64,000 nt of DNA. Origin: Sphingomonas sp. ERG5 (GTDB lineage: Bacteria; Pseudomonadota; Alphaproteobacteria; Sphingomonadales; Sphingomonadaceae). A program made the position numbers and the translations under genes. The notes beneath the pieces are model-generated. The model saw only the letters and a program-made list of their open reading frames with translations, ran no database searches and was not told where the DNA came from. Positions 52,946 to 60,573 of the stretch are shown here, piece by piece. How positions within the stretch are numbered: the stretch's first letter is position 1; each line of letters starts with the position of its first letter. The DNA is taken from the NCBI RefSeq assembly GCF_000803065.1, contig NZ_JSXI01000029.1, forward strand, positions 124,001 through 188,000, in the 5' to 3' direction.

Positions 52946-52963
52946 CTTCAAGCCGACTTGAGG
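52946..52963. promoter_or_regulatory. SoxR-like box between methyltransferase and MerR gene
   Basis: CTTCAAGCCGACTTGAGG resembles the SoxR box CCTCAAGT-N2-ACTTGAGG: the right half is identical, the left differs at two positions, and the inner TCAAG-N4-CTTGA is perfect. It lies 7 nt before the MerR-family start and 24 nt before the divergent methyltransferase start. Confidence 0.6.
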
Positions 52964-52969
52964 TCAAGT

Positions 52970-53431
52970 ATGAAAATCCTCGATATCGCGGAGGTCGCGA
53001 AACGCTCCGGTATGCCGGCATCGACGCTGCGTTACTATGAGGAAAAGGGGCTGATCGAGTCGCTCGGGCGGCGCGGGTTGCGGCGAATCTTCGGCGTCGA
53101 GGTGCTTGAGCGTCTGTCGCTCATCGCACTGGGCCGGATGGCGGGCTTCTCGCTTGACGAGATCGGCGGCATGTTCGGGCGTGACGATCAACCGCGGATC
53201 GATCGGACAATGCTCAGCGCGAAAGCGGACCAACTCGATCGGACGCTCGCGCGACTTGCCGCGCTGCGCGACGGCTTGCGCCATGCCGCTGCCTGCCCGG
53301 CCCCCAGCCATATGGAATGCCCGACCTTCCGCCGCTTGCTGAAGGTCGCCGGCGCGCAGGCCGATCGAGCGGAATCGGTCATGGTCCGTCCCGTTCGTCG
53401 TTCGGGATCGGCGTCGAAACAGCCGCGCTAA
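52970..53431 (+). CDS. MerR-family regulator without SoxR iron-sulfur motif
   Basis: A 153-aa MerR protein: HTH ILDIAEVAKRSGMPASTLRYYEEKGLIESLGRRGLRRIFGVEVLERLSLIALGRMAGFSLDEIGGMF, then a coiled-coil (DRTLARLAALRDGL) and AACPAPSHMECPTF with two cysteines. SoxR would have CxxCxC plus a fourth Cys; only two cysteines remain here, so this is not a redox SoxR although the operator looks SoxR-like. Start ATG 52970; the upstream frame is a shadow of the methyltransferase. Probably controls itself and the methyltransferase. Confidence 0.85.
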   Translation: MKILDIAEVAKRSGMPASTLRYYEEKGLIESLGRRGLRRIFGVEVLERLSLIALGRMAGFSLDEIGGMFGRDDQPRIDRTMLSAKADQLDRTLARLAALRDGLRHAAACPAPSHMECPTFRRLLKVAGAQADRAESVMVRPVRRSGSASKQPR

Positions 53432-53559
53432 GCAAGGTGCCGACGGGTCGGACAATTCAACCTTAGCGCCGCATATACCATCATTGCCCAAAGCCAGGAT
53501 GGCGGTTTGCCGCTAGAGTGATGACAGGAGGCGGGACCGGACGGGTGACGTAAACAGAT

Positions 53560-53943
53560 ATGGGCGTGATCAATACGGGCGTGGCACAGCAGCAAGGGGC
53601 GGGCCAACGCTCCGCGCGGCGGTTGAAGACCTTCCAGGTTGCATCGATGCATATCGGCGACGATGTGCGCCGCGTGCACTTGCTCAACCTGTCGACCACG
53701 GGCGCGATGGTCCATGCATCCGATCCGCCCGCGAAGGGTGCGTCGTGCCGTCTCGACGCGGCGATCGACCTGGGCAGCGCCCATGTGACATGGGTGTCGG
53801 GTCAGCGCTTCGGTGTCATGTTCGATCGGCCGCTCAGCGACGCCAGCCTGGCGATACTGATCGACGGGACCATATCGAACGTCAGCGCGGGTCCGGGTAT
53901 TGTCAGCCCGTCCAGGCGCATCCCCGCCGTCTTGCCAAGATGA
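53560..53943 (+). CDS. PilZ-domain protein
   Basis: A 127-aa protein. RSARRLKTF carries the RxxxR c-di-GMP motif (R18/R19-R22 region) and NLSTTGAMV the [DN]xSxxG motif, followed by W and RFGVMFD strands of the PilZ barrel. Asn replaces the first Asp of DxSxxG; the ligand contact remains plausible. Stand-alone effector of c-di-GMP. Start ATG 53560. Confidence 0.78.
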   Translation: MGVINTGVAQQQGAGQRSARRLKTFQVASMHIGDDVRRVHLLNLSTTGAMVHASDPPAKGASCRLDAAIDLGSAHVTWVSGQRFGVMFDRPLSDASLAILIDGTISNVSAGPGIVSPSRRIPAVLPR

Positions 53944-54093
53944 ACCGGAAGCGTTGGATGGCAAAAGGCCGCCAAATGCGCGGATAAGGGCTGCGCGGTT
54001 GCCCGCACTGTTGGCACCGGCGATTTCGCTGTGACCATTTGCGTGCCCGGGCGTTACACGGCAATCGATCCACCATTCGCACCGGAGCCCCGC

Positions 54094-54837
54094 ATGAAGC
54101 AACTCGTCGCCTTCGATCTCGACGGCACGCTCGCCGAGAGCAAACAGCCGCTGCAGCCGGCGATGGGCGAGGCGCTGGCCGATCTGCTTGTCGTGGCGCA
54201 CGTCGCGGTGATCTCGGGCGGGGATTGGCCGCAGTTTGAAAAGCAGGTTGCCAGCCGCCTGCCGGCGCGCGCCGACCGCAGTCGATTGTGGCTGATGCCG
54301 ACCACCGGGACCAAGCTCTATCGCTATGGCGGCAGTTGGACGCCGGTCTATGCCGAGCTGTTCGACGATGCGCAGAAACAGGCGATCTTCGCCGCGTTTG
54401 ATGCCGCGCTGGCTGCAACCGGCTTCGTGCCGGAGCAAGTATGGGGCGAGCGGATCGAGGATCGCGGCAGCCAGATCACCTTTTCCGCGCTCGGCCAGCA
54501 AGCGCCGCTTGATGCCAAGGAGCATTGGGATCCGGACTTCGCCAAGCGCAAGGTGATCCAGGCGGATCTGCGCATGCGGCTGCCGGGTCTGTCGATCAAT
54601 ATCGGCGGAGCGACCTCGATCGACATCACGCGCGCAGGTGTGGACAAAGCCTATGGCTTGAAGAAGCTGCGCGATGCAAGCGGCATTGCGCTCGACGCCA
54701 TGATGTTCATCGGCGATGCGATCTTCCCCGGCGGCAATGATTATCCGGCGAAGGAGCTTGGGCTCGACACGGTGCGGGTGCGCGATCCGCAGGATACGCT
54801 GTCAGTGATCGCGACGATCGTCGCCTGCCAGAAATAG
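54094..54837 (+). CDS. HAD-IIB hydrolase, phosphomannomutase-like
   Basis: A 247-aa HAD phosphatase. Motif I FDLDGTLAE, motif II VISGGDWPQF, motif III/IV FIGDAIFPGGND. ERIEDRGSQITFSALGQQAPLDAKEHWDPDFAKR matches the cap of eukaryotic-type phosphomannomutase proteins. Start ATG 54094 has CCGGAGCCC upstream; ATG 54031 is possible but poor. Cytosolic sugar-phosphate enzyme; could be mutase or phosphatase. Confidence 0.85.
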   Translation: MKQLVAFDLDGTLAESKQPLQPAMGEALADLLVVAHVAVISGGDWPQFEKQVASRLPARADRSRLWLMPTTGTKLYRYGGSWTPVYAELFDDAQKQAIFAAFDAALAATGFVPEQVWGERIEDRGSQITFSALGQQAPLDAKEHWDPDFAKRKVIQADLRMRLPGLSINIGGATSIDITRAGVDKAYGLKKLRDASGIALDAMMFIGDAIFPGGNDYPAKELGLDTVRVRDPQDTLSVIATIVACQK

Positions 54838-55036
54838 CCGGGTCGGTCGCAGCCACGGTCAGCGAGGCACACGGGTCTCCGTCCCGCAGGGCAACGCTTG
54901 CATGTCCGGGACGAGCGGCGGGAGATATGGGACACCGGTTTGTCGCATATCTTCTCTCGCGGCTTCGGCTGGGAATTGTAATAATAATCTTATATATCAG
55001 TAATTTATGTGGAAACACTATTAGGGAGCTCCCACC

Positions 55037-55117
55037 GTCATCCCCGCGAAAGCGGGGATCCCGCTGCCTTGCCCCACACTTAGAAAGAAGCGGGATACTC
55101 GCTTTCGCGAGTATGAC
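55037..55117. repeat. Palindromic intergenic repeat (CCCGCGAAAGCGGGG type)
   Basis: Left half TCCCCGCGAAAGCGGGGATC and right half ATACTCGCTTTCGCGAGTAT are themselves palindromes, and the outer flanks GTCAT...GCGGGAT / ATGAC pair over the full 81 nt. Preceded by an AT-rich stretch (54970-55020). Lies in the 340-nt gap 54838-55178, where nothing else was seen. Confidence 0.75.
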
Positions 55118-55178
55118 AGAGATGGTTCGATCAGATGTCATCCCGCTCCAAGAGGACATCGCTGACCTCGGCCGCCGC

Positions 55179-55604
55179 TTAGAGCCGGTCCCAGCTGGTC
55201 CAGATACCGATGGCGTGGACTATGGCGAAGACGAGCACGATCGCCGAACTGACCTGCAGGAAGGTCGTGCTGTGGCCGGGCATGCGCGCGATCATGACGG
55301 GATAGGCGGCGGCGCGCGCGAAATAGACCGTGCAGATCAGGATCAGTGCGGGGCGGAGCAGCGGCAGGCGCGGCAACAGGCCGGCCCCGGAAAAGGCATA
55401 GGCGGCCCAGCCGGCCAAGATCGCGGTGATGCTCAGCGTGATGAGGGTCGGTCGCCATGAGCCCTGCGCGGCAAGGCGCGCCATGCCCTCGCCCGCGCCG
55501 AAGAAGCGATACCAGGAGGGGCCGCCGAACACGCAACCAAGATGAAGCAGCGCAGCGATGGTGTTGAGTATGCCCGCCGCGACCAGCCAGTTGATCCTGT
55601 CCAT
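55179..55604 (-). CDS. Small four-helix membrane protein
   Basis: A 141-aa integral membrane protein with four hydrophobic helices (WLVAAGILNTIAALLHLGCVF; LITLSITAILAGWAAYAF; LLRPALILICTVYFARAAAY; SSAIVLVFAIVHAIGIW). In the minus-strand run after bufA1 and doxX, 31 nt from doxX, so probably cotranscribed. Family unknown to me; metal or redox role at the membrane is inference from context. Confidence 0.75.
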   Translation of the reverse strand: MDRINWLVAAGILNTIAALLHLGCVFGGPSWYRFFGAGEGMARLAAQGSWRPTLITLSITAILAGWAAYAFSGAGLLPRLPLLRPALILICTVYFARAAAYPVMIARMPGHSTTFLQVSSAIVLVFAIVHAIGIWTSWDRL

Positions 55605-55634
55605 GCCTTTGTTTCCCGATTGCGCGGGGCGATG

Positions 55635-56090
55635 TTAGGCCTTTTCGATCCCGAATACACGGTCGAGCGACCAGGCGCCGCCGCCGCGCGCAATCAGCGG
55701 CAACAGGATCGCCGCCCAGCTTAGATGCGTCGACCAGGCATCGGGGTAGACGAAGGTCTCGATCACCAGGGTCATACCGAGCAATGCCGCCGCGGCAGGG
55801 CGCGTGAACAGGCCAAGCACGAGCAGGATCGGGAAGAGATGCTCGGAATAGGCCGCAATATGCGCCGCGACCATCGGCGGGGCGAAAGGCAGGGCGTATT
55901 CGGTCGCGAACAGCTCATAAGTGGCCGGTGTGAGCGTCAGCAGCCCTTCGACCTTGGTCCGGCCGGACAGGAAGAAGATCGCGGCGATCGCGATGCGGGC
56001 GATGAGCAGCAAGAGGTTGCGGGACACAAGCGTGTCGAGCCGCGCGGCGGCGCGGGCATAGAGTTTGGCGGGGAGCGTGGCGGGGGTCAT
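55635..56090 (-). CDS. DoxX-family membrane protein (bufferin operon)
   Basis: A 151-aa DoxX protein with four helices ([83 protein letters not shown]). DoxX-type proteins (GigT/HvfD-like) often follow the DUF2282 precursor in bufferin/gig operons. 50 nt after bufA1 on the same strand, so cotranscription is likely. Role probably linked to maturation or electron transfer. Confidence 0.88.
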   Translation of the reverse strand: MTPATLPAKLYARAAARLDTLVSRNLLLLIARIAIAAIFFLSGRTKVEGLLTLTPATYELFATEYALPFAPPMVAAHIAAYSEHLFPILLVLGLFTRPAAAALLGMTLVIETFVYPDAWSTHLSWAAILLPLIARGGGAWSLDRVFGIEKA

Positions 56091-56140
56091 TAGCGTCTCC
56101 AGTCAGGCCCCTCCCCATGCGGGAAGGGGCCGATCCAGGC

Positions 56141-56413
56141 TCATGCCTTGGGGGTCAGCGAGCCATTGCCCTTGGGCGTCTTGATCGACGTGCAGGTGCC
56201 GGCGGGGACGAGTTTCCAGGCATCGCCCTGATAAGCGACGCGCGACGTGCCGGCGCAGCTGGTGCCGGCACCGGCCTTGCAGTCATTCTTGCCGGCGAGC
56301 GACACGCCATAGCATTTTTCCATCGGCTTCTTGGCGGCCTGGGCATTGGCACCCGACCCAAGTGCGATGCTCAGGGCAAGGGCTGCGGCGATTGCCGCCG
56401 GGGTCTTCGACAT
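56141..56413 (-). CDS. bufA1: BufA1-type bufferin precursor (DUF2282)
   Basis: A 90-aa exported RiPP precursor. Signal peptide to about residue 25 ([10 protein letters not shown]), then a core with four cysteines at 34, 45, 53 and 74 in the family pattern ([43 protein letters not shown]). Bufferins are copper-binding peptides whose cysteines are modified by an MNIO enzyme and its partner before export. No such enzyme pair follows on this strand; the pair at 58247-59847 may act on it. A SigF-type promoter lies upstream at 56514-56539. Confidence 0.9.
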   Translation of the reverse strand: MSKTPAAIAAALALSIALGSGANAQAAKKPMEKCYGVSLAGKNDCKAGAGTSCAGTSRVAYQGDAWKLVPAGTCTSIKTPKGNGSLTPKA

Positions 56414-56513
56414 TATGGATTTCCTCTGAAGATCGGCCTCGACGTGCGGCGGGGAAACCCCCGCCGCACGGTGACCCTTGGGAGGCCTTGTGGGCGCGGG
56501 TCACGGAAGCTGC

Positions 56514-56539
56514 TTCGCGTTGCCGCGGGCATCGGTTAC
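56514..56539 (-). promoter_or_regulatory. SigF-type ECF promoter of bufA1
   Basis: On the minus strand GTAACC (56539-56534), 16-nt spacer, CGAA (56517-56514). Same form as the promoters of the sigma gene and bufA2; expected start site about 90 nt before the bufA1 ATG. Confidence 0.8.
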
Positions 56540-56588
56540 ACCGGCCTCGCGATCGTTGTTCGGGCATCGGGCTGGCCAAATTTTATGT

Positions 56589-56614
56589 GTAACCTTTGGC
56601 CACGATGCCGCGAA
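56589..56614 (+). promoter_or_regulatory. SigF-type ECF promoter of the sigma factor gene (autoregulation)
   Basis: GTAACC (56589-56594), 16-nt spacer, CGAA (56611-56614), the motif I recall for Caulobacter SigF (GTAACC-N16-CGAA). Transcription would start about 12-15 nt before the GTG start at 56634. Confidence 0.8.
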
Positions 56615-56633
56615 TGACCCGTCGGGAGTGCAT

Positions 56634-57170
56634 GTGAGGGCGAGCGAAGACCAGCTCAGGATATGGATGATCGGCGGTCTCGATGGAGATTCCGGCGCCT
56701 ATACCGCCTTGCTCAATGCGCTCGTGCCAATGCTGCGGTCCTTTTTCGGGCGGCGCCTTCGTGGTGCTGCCGACGATGTCGAGGATCTGGTGCAGGAAAC
56801 CATGATGGCCATTCACACGCGGCGCGGTACTTATGACCGTGACCGGGCCTTCAGTGCTTGGGCCTATGCCGTCGCGCGCTACAAGATGATCGACCATTTT
56901 CGCCGTACCCGTGTCACCGTACCGATCGAGGGGCTGGAGGATATATTGGTCGCCGAAGGGTTCGAGGCGGCGACCTCAGCGCGGATGGATGTCGATACGC
57001 TGCTGGCTGAATTGTCGCCCAAACAGGCGCGGGTAATCCGCGAGACCCGAATCGAAGGGTTGAGCGTGGCCGAGGCGGCCGAGCGCGGCGCGATCAGTGA
57101 ATCCGATGTGAAGGTGTCGGTGCATCGCGGTCTTGCCGCGCTCGCCAAACGCCTGAAAGGTGGCACCTGA
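56634..57170 (+). CDS. sigF: ECF sigma factor, SigF-like
   Basis: A 178-aa sigma-70 ECF protein. Region 2: SFFGRRLRGAADDVEDLVQETMMAIHTRRGTYDRDRAFSAWAYAVARYKMIDHFRR; region 4: LLAELSPKQARVIRETRIEGLSVAEAAERGAISESDVKVSVHRGLAALAKRL. Start chosen as GTG 56634 (GGGAG 5 nt upstream), because the promoter at 56589-56614 lies inside the longer frame; a shorter N-terminus is normal for ECF factors. Its membrane anti-sigma starts within its stop codon. In Caulobacter SigF responds to metal and chromate stress. Confidence 0.88.
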   Translation: MRASEDQLRIWMIGGLDGDSGAYTALLNALVPMLRSFFGRRLRGAADDVEDLVQETMMAIHTRRGTYDRDRAFSAWAYAVARYKMIDHFRRTRVTVPIEGLEDILVAEGFEAATSARMDVDTLLAELSPKQARVIRETRIEGLSVAEAAERGAISESDVKVSVHRGLAALAKRLKGGT

Positions 57171-57811
57171 TGCGCACCGAGGATCTTATCCGCTCGCTTG
57201 GCGAGGAGTTGCGGCCAGTGCCGCGCGGCGCGGTCGCGCGGCGGATCGCGATCGGCATGGCAGGCGGGGCGATCGTCACGCTGGCGCTGGTGCTGTGCTG
57301 CCTCGGCATGCGCCCTGATATGATGAGCGCGATGGCCGGATCCCCGTTCTGGATGAAATGGGGCTATACCATCCTGCTCGATCTGGTCGCGATTGCGGCG
57401 GTGCTGCATCTGTCGCGGCCGCAGGCGATGCGGCCACGCTGGCTATGGCTGCTATGGGTGCCGGTGGGGGTGCTTGCCCTGCTCACCGGGCGCGAGATGC
57501 TGATCATGCCGATGGATGGATGGCACCAGCTGTGGACCGGACATAGCTGGCGGGTCTGCTCGATGCTCGTGGCGATGTTGTCGCTGCCGATCCTTGCCGG
57601 GCTACTCTGGTCGTTCCGGCAGCTTGCCCCGACGCGGCTTAGGCTGACAGGGGCGCTCGCCGGGCTGGCGGCGGGAGCGTGCGCGGCGACGCTTTACGGG
57701 CTGCATTGCCAGGAATCGTCGGCGCTGTTCATCCTGACCTGGTATTCGCTGGGGATTGCCATGGTCGTTGCACTGGGCGCGCTGGTTGGGCCGAAGTTGT
57801 TGCGCTGGTGA
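57170..57811 (+). CDS. nrsF: NrsF-like anti-sigma factor (DUF1109)
   Basis: A 213-aa six-helix membrane protein (IAIGMAGGAIVTLALVLCCLGM; ILLDLVAIAAVLHLS; WLWLLWVPVGVLALL; SMLVAMLSLPILAGLLW; LTGALAGLAAGACAATLYGLH; ILTWYSLGIAMVVALGALVG). DUF1109/NrsF proteins hold the ECF sigma at the membrane. Cys in GLHCQESS and the N-terminal LCCLG are possible sensing residues; conserved Cys pairs are required in Caulobacter NrsF. ATG overlaps the sigma stop by one base. Confidence 0.88.
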   Translation: MRTEDLIRSLGEELRPVPRGAVARRIAIGMAGGAIVTLALVLCCLGMRPDMMSAMAGSPFWMKWGYTILLDLVAIAAVLHLSRPQAMRPRWLWLLWVPVGVLALLTGREMLIMPMDGWHQLWTGHSWRVCSMLVAMLSLPILAGLLWSFRQLAPTRLRLTGALAGLAAGACAATLYGLHCQESSALFILTWYSLGIAMVVALGALVGPKLLRW

Positions 57812-57859
57812 CCTGCTGAATCCTCTCCCGGGTCGCGGGGAAGGAATTTGACGTTCCTT

Positions 57860-57885
57860 GTAACGAACTTCCAACCCTCTCCGAA
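57860..57885 (+). promoter_or_regulatory. SigF-type ECF promoter of bufA2
   Basis: GTAACG (57860-57865), 16-nt spacer, CGAA (57882-57885). Differs from the other two at the sixth -35 base only. The bufA2 start is 46 nt downstream. Confidence 0.78.
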
Positions 57886-57930
57886 AACCCTTTCGCCATT
57901 CCGGCTCAAATGCTTTCGGAGACCTCCCCC

Positions 57931-58194
57931 ATGACCACCCGCTTCCTCGGCGCGAGCTTTGCCGCCACTGCCGCCATCATTGCCGTTGCCGGCGTCGCGA
58001 CCAGCGCACCGGCGCTGGCGAAGGGCGAAAAGACCGTTCATTGCTATGGCGTCAACACCTGCAAGGGCACATCCGACTGCAAGACCGCGTCGAACGACTG
58101 CAAGGGCCAGAACGAGTGCAAGGGCCATGGCTTCAAGGCGCTTACCGCCAAGGCCTGCACCAAGGCGGGCGGCAGCCTGACTGAAACCAAATGA
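57931..58194 (+). CDS. bufA2: BufA2-type bufferin precursor
   Basis: An 87-aa exported RiPP precursor. Signal peptide about 1-30 (GVATSAPALA), then a lysine-rich core with six cysteines at 38, 44, 50, 57, 63 and 76 in CYGVNTCKGTSDCKTASNDCKGQNECKGHGF pattern, characteristic of the BufA2 group. Start ATG 57931 after GGAGACC. Followed by a pair of overlapping hairpins and then bufB/bufC. Confidence 0.92.
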   Translation: MTTRFLGASFAATAAIIAVAGVATSAPALAKGEKTVHCYGVNTCKGTSDCKTASNDCKGQNECKGHGFKALTAKACTKAGGSLTETK

Positions 58195-58199
58195 CCTCC

Positions 58200-58235
58200 T
58201 GGACCCGGTCGTATGATCGGCCGGGTCCATCATAC
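58200..58235 (+). promoter_or_regulatory. Two mutually exclusive hairpins between bufA2 and bufB
   Basis: TGGACCCGG (58200-58208) pairs with CCGGGTCCA (58221-58229); GTATGAT (58211-58217) pairs with ATCATAC (58229-58235). They overlap, so both cannot form together. A switch or partial terminator could limit enzyme expression relative to precursor. bufB starts at 58247. Confidence 0.5.
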
Positions 58236-58246
58236 GGGACCGCGCC

Positions 58247-59089
58247 ATGACGACGATCCGCAACCCGGCCTTTCACGGCTTCGGCCTTGGCCTCAGGTCA
58301 CAACATTATCCCGATTTCCTCGAGCATGACGTGGACGTGGATTTCGTCGAGGTCATTTCGGAGAATTTCATGATCGCGGGCGGGCGGCCGCTGCATATCC
58401 TCGATCGGGTTCGCGAACGGCATCCGGTCGCCTTGCATGGCGTGTCGATGTCGATCGGATCGGCCGACGGGCTCGATCGCGATCATCTCGCGCGGCTGAA
58501 GGCGCTGGTCGAGCGGATCGATCCCCTGTTCGTGTCCGACCATTTGTGCTGGACCGCGATCGAAGGCTTCAATTCGCACGACCTGTTGCCGATTCCTTAT
58601 ACGCAGGAAGCGATGGATGTGATGTGCGCCAATCTCGCGCACGCGCAGGACGCGCTCGGCCGCGCGATGCTGATCGAAAATCCCTCGAGCTATGTCACGT
58701 TCGCACGAGCCGACGCGACCGAATGGGATTTCATGGCGGAGATGTGTGCGCGCACCGGCTGCGACCTGCTGCTCGACGTCAACAACATCTTCATCAGCGC
58801 GACCAATCACGGCTTCGATGCGATCACCTATCTTGATGGCGTGCCGGCGGAACGCGTGCGCCAGATCCACCTTGCCGGGCATAGTCAGGGCAAGGATCTG
58901 TTGATCGATACGCATGACCGGCCAGTACCGGCCAGCGTCTGGGCGCTGTACGACGCGGCGCTGGCGCGGGTCGGGCCGGTCGCGACGATGATCGAGCGCG
59001 ACGACGACATCCCGCCGCTCGCAGACCTGCTGGCCGAACTGGATCAGGCGCGGCGCATCGCTGCTGTGCGCGAACGGTTGGCGGCATGA
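58247..59089 (+). CDS. bufB: BufB, MNIO-family iron oxidase (DUF692)
   Basis: A 280-aa multinuclear non-heme iron oxygenase of the MbnB/BufB type. GFGLGLRSQHYPDFLEHDVDVDFVEVISENFMIAGGRPL is the hallmark N-terminus; further metal-ligand regions are HGVSMSIGSADG, SDHLCW, LIENPSSY, LLLDVNNIF, HLAGHSQG and DTHDRPV. Such enzymes convert cysteine residues of the precursor into heterocycles. Overlaps bufC (59086-59089). Confidence 0.94.
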   Translation: MTTIRNPAFHGFGLGLRSQHYPDFLEHDVDVDFVEVISENFMIAGGRPLHILDRVRERHPVALHGVSMSIGSADGLDRDHLARLKALVERIDPLFVSDHLCWTAIEGFNSHDLLPIPYTQEAMDVMCANLAHAQDALGRAMLIENPSSYVTFARADATEWDFMAEMCARTGCDLLLDVNNIFISATNHGFDAITYLDGVPAERVRQIHLAGHSQGKDLLIDTHDRPVPASVWALYDAALARVGPVATMIERDDDIPPLADLLAELDQARRIAAVRERLAA

Positions 59090-59847
59090 GCCTGATCGCA
59101 CTGCAACGCGACTTTCGTCGCCATTTGCTGGATGAGGCAGGAGCGGTGCGCAGCTGGGTCGCCCCGGAGGCGCTGGTCGGGCTCCCGGTCTATCACAATG
59201 CGTACCGCGTACAGCTGACCGATTGCCTTGCCGAAGCCTATCCGCAACTCCATGCCTGGCTGGGCGGGGAGGGCTTTGTTGCGGCGGCGCGCTGCCATGT
59301 CGAATGCACGCCGCCCAGCGGCTGGACACTTGGCGTCTATGGCGTCGGGTTCGACCGGACCCTCGCCAAGCTCTACCCCGACGATCCGGAAATCGCTGAA
59401 CTGGCGACGTTGGAATGGATGCTGGCCGAAGCCTTTGAGGGTATGGATGCGGAGGCGCTGTCGCCTGTTGCGATTGCCGCGATCGACTGGGACAGGGCGC
59501 GACTGAGCTTCGTGCCCACGTTGCGCCTCGAACCTGCGTGCACCAATGCCGGGGCAATCTGGTCGGCGCTGTCCGCCAATGCCGCGCCACCCGGGGCGGC
59601 GATCCTGCCCGAGCCGGCGGCGATGCTGGTGTGGCGGCAGGAGTTCACGCCCTGCTTTCGTACCATCGAGACGATCGAGCGTGATGCCTTGCAAAAGATG
59701 GCGGTTGGGGCCGGTTTTGCCGATCTTTGTGCCTGGCTGGTCGCCGCGCGGGGCGAGGCGGCGGGCGTCGCGCTTGCCGGCGCGATGCTCGGGCAATGGT
59801 TCGCCGATGGGCTGGTGATGGGGTATGAGGAGCGCTCGGACGCGTAA
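59086..59847 (+). CDS. bufC: BufC, precursor-binding partner (DUF2063)
   Basis: A 253-aa protein of the HvfC/BufC family, a partner of the DUF692 enzyme that recognises the precursor leader. Marks: LIALQRDFRRHLLDE, GLPVYHNAYRVQLTDCLAEAYPQLHAWLGGEGF, ELATLEWMLAEAFEGMDAE, VWRQEFTPCFRTIE. Cys in RCHVECTPPSGW. Coupled to bufB by ATGA. Confidence 0.92.
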   Translation: MSLIALQRDFRRHLLDEAGAVRSWVAPEALVGLPVYHNAYRVQLTDCLAEAYPQLHAWLGGEGFVAAARCHVECTPPSGWTLGVYGVGFDRTLAKLYPDDPEIAELATLEWMLAEAFEGMDAEALSPVAIAAIDWDRARLSFVPTLRLEPACTNAGAIWSALSANAAPPGAAILPEPAAMLVWRQEFTPCFRTIETIERDALQKMAVGAGFADLCAWLVAARGEAAGVALAGAMLGQWFADGLVMGYEERSDA

Positions 59848-59916
59848 CCGGGCGTTGGGCTTCCTATATGAGCTGATGACGCGTGCCGTAAGGCGCCGAC
59901 GCGTGGGGAGCATGAC

Positions 59917-60147
59917 ATGGACAGACCGATCCCATCCGACATTGTCGAGCAATGGATGACTCATTTGCGGCTGCAACGCACCCGCGCGCGCGACATGATC
60001 TGGCTGATCGAGACGGGCGCGACATTGCATGACGGGCACAAGGGCGAGCCGATGCACGACGCCACCGACCGTTGGCTGGCGGAACAAAGGGAAGTGGTGG
60101 CTGAGGTCGACCGACTGATCGCGCTGTACGACAGCGTCAACGCCTGA
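59917..60147 (+). CDS. Small helical hypothetical protein
   Basis: A 76-aa helical protein without signal peptide (VEQWMTHLRLQRTRARDMIWLIETGATLHDG; WLAEQREVVAEVDRLIALYD). RBS GGGGAG before ATG 59917. Lies after the bufferin operon, 69 nt from bufC, with no visible SigF-type promoter. Unknown function. Confidence 0.7.
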   Translation: MDRPIPSDIVEQWMTHLRLQRTRARDMIWLIETGATLHDGHKGEPMHDATDRWLAEQREVVAEVDRLIALYDSVNA

Positions 60148-60163
60148 GGCGGCACACAAGAAA

Positions 60164-60189
60164 ACGGCCCGGCGTTGCCGCCGGGCCGT
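60164..60189 (-). terminator. Rho-independent terminator
   Basis: Perfect 10-bp stem ACGGCCCGGC / GCCGGGCCGT, 6-nt loop. On the minus strand it is followed by TTTTCTTGTG, so it terminates the minus-strand lipoprotein gene; it may also serve the plus-strand hypothetical gene. Confidence 0.75.
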
Positions 60190-60294
60190 GAGGTTACGCC
60201 TGGGGAGCTATCCGGGCGATAAGGGATGCGACGGCGACGCGCGGCTTGTGGCCGCATCAGGTTCGGGCTGGCCGTCGTGTCGCATCATGACCGC

Positions 60295-60573
60295 TTAGTG
60301 TGCGGCGGTGTTGCCGACGCTGGCGTTGCCGTCGACGGCATTGCCGAGGGCGGTTTCGTTGCCGGTCGGAACAGCGTCGAGGCCGCCGACATTCCCGCTG
60401 AGTTCGCCATCGGTCGACAGGTTGGCGTCGAGCGGCGCTTCTTCATTGACCAGTTGCAGGTCGTTGGCCGTGCCATTGTCCGCAGGAGCCGAATTGTTGC
60501 AGGCGGCTAGGCCGAGCGTTGCAGCCGCGATCAAGGGCGTGGTGAACAGCGATCGGGTCAACAGCGTCTTCAT
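60295..60573 (-). CDS. Small putative lipoprotein
   Basis: A 92-aa protein: MKTLLTRSLFTTPLIAAATLGLAAC gives a lipobox (LAAC), then a low-complexity Asn/Gly/Asp-rich mature part (PTGNETALGNAVDGNASVGNTAAH). ATG 60573 is preferred because GGAG is 7 nt upstream; ATG 60579 sits inside the RBS. Function unknown. The 288-nt gap beyond (60580-60867) holds no convincing gene. Confidence 0.72.
   Translation of the reverse strand: MKTLLTRSLFTTPLIAAATLGLAACNNSAPADNGTANDLQLVNEEAPLDANLSTDGELSGNVGGLDAVPTGNETALGNAVDGNASVGNTAAH

Noticed and set aside
52970..53431. SoxR
   Set aside because: The CxxCxC iron-sulfur motif is missing; only two cysteines are present in the C-terminal region.
54838..55178. Hidden gene in the gap after the HAD phosphatase
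   Set aside because: The gap holds an AT-rich stretch and a palindromic repeat; no frame has a credible start and product.
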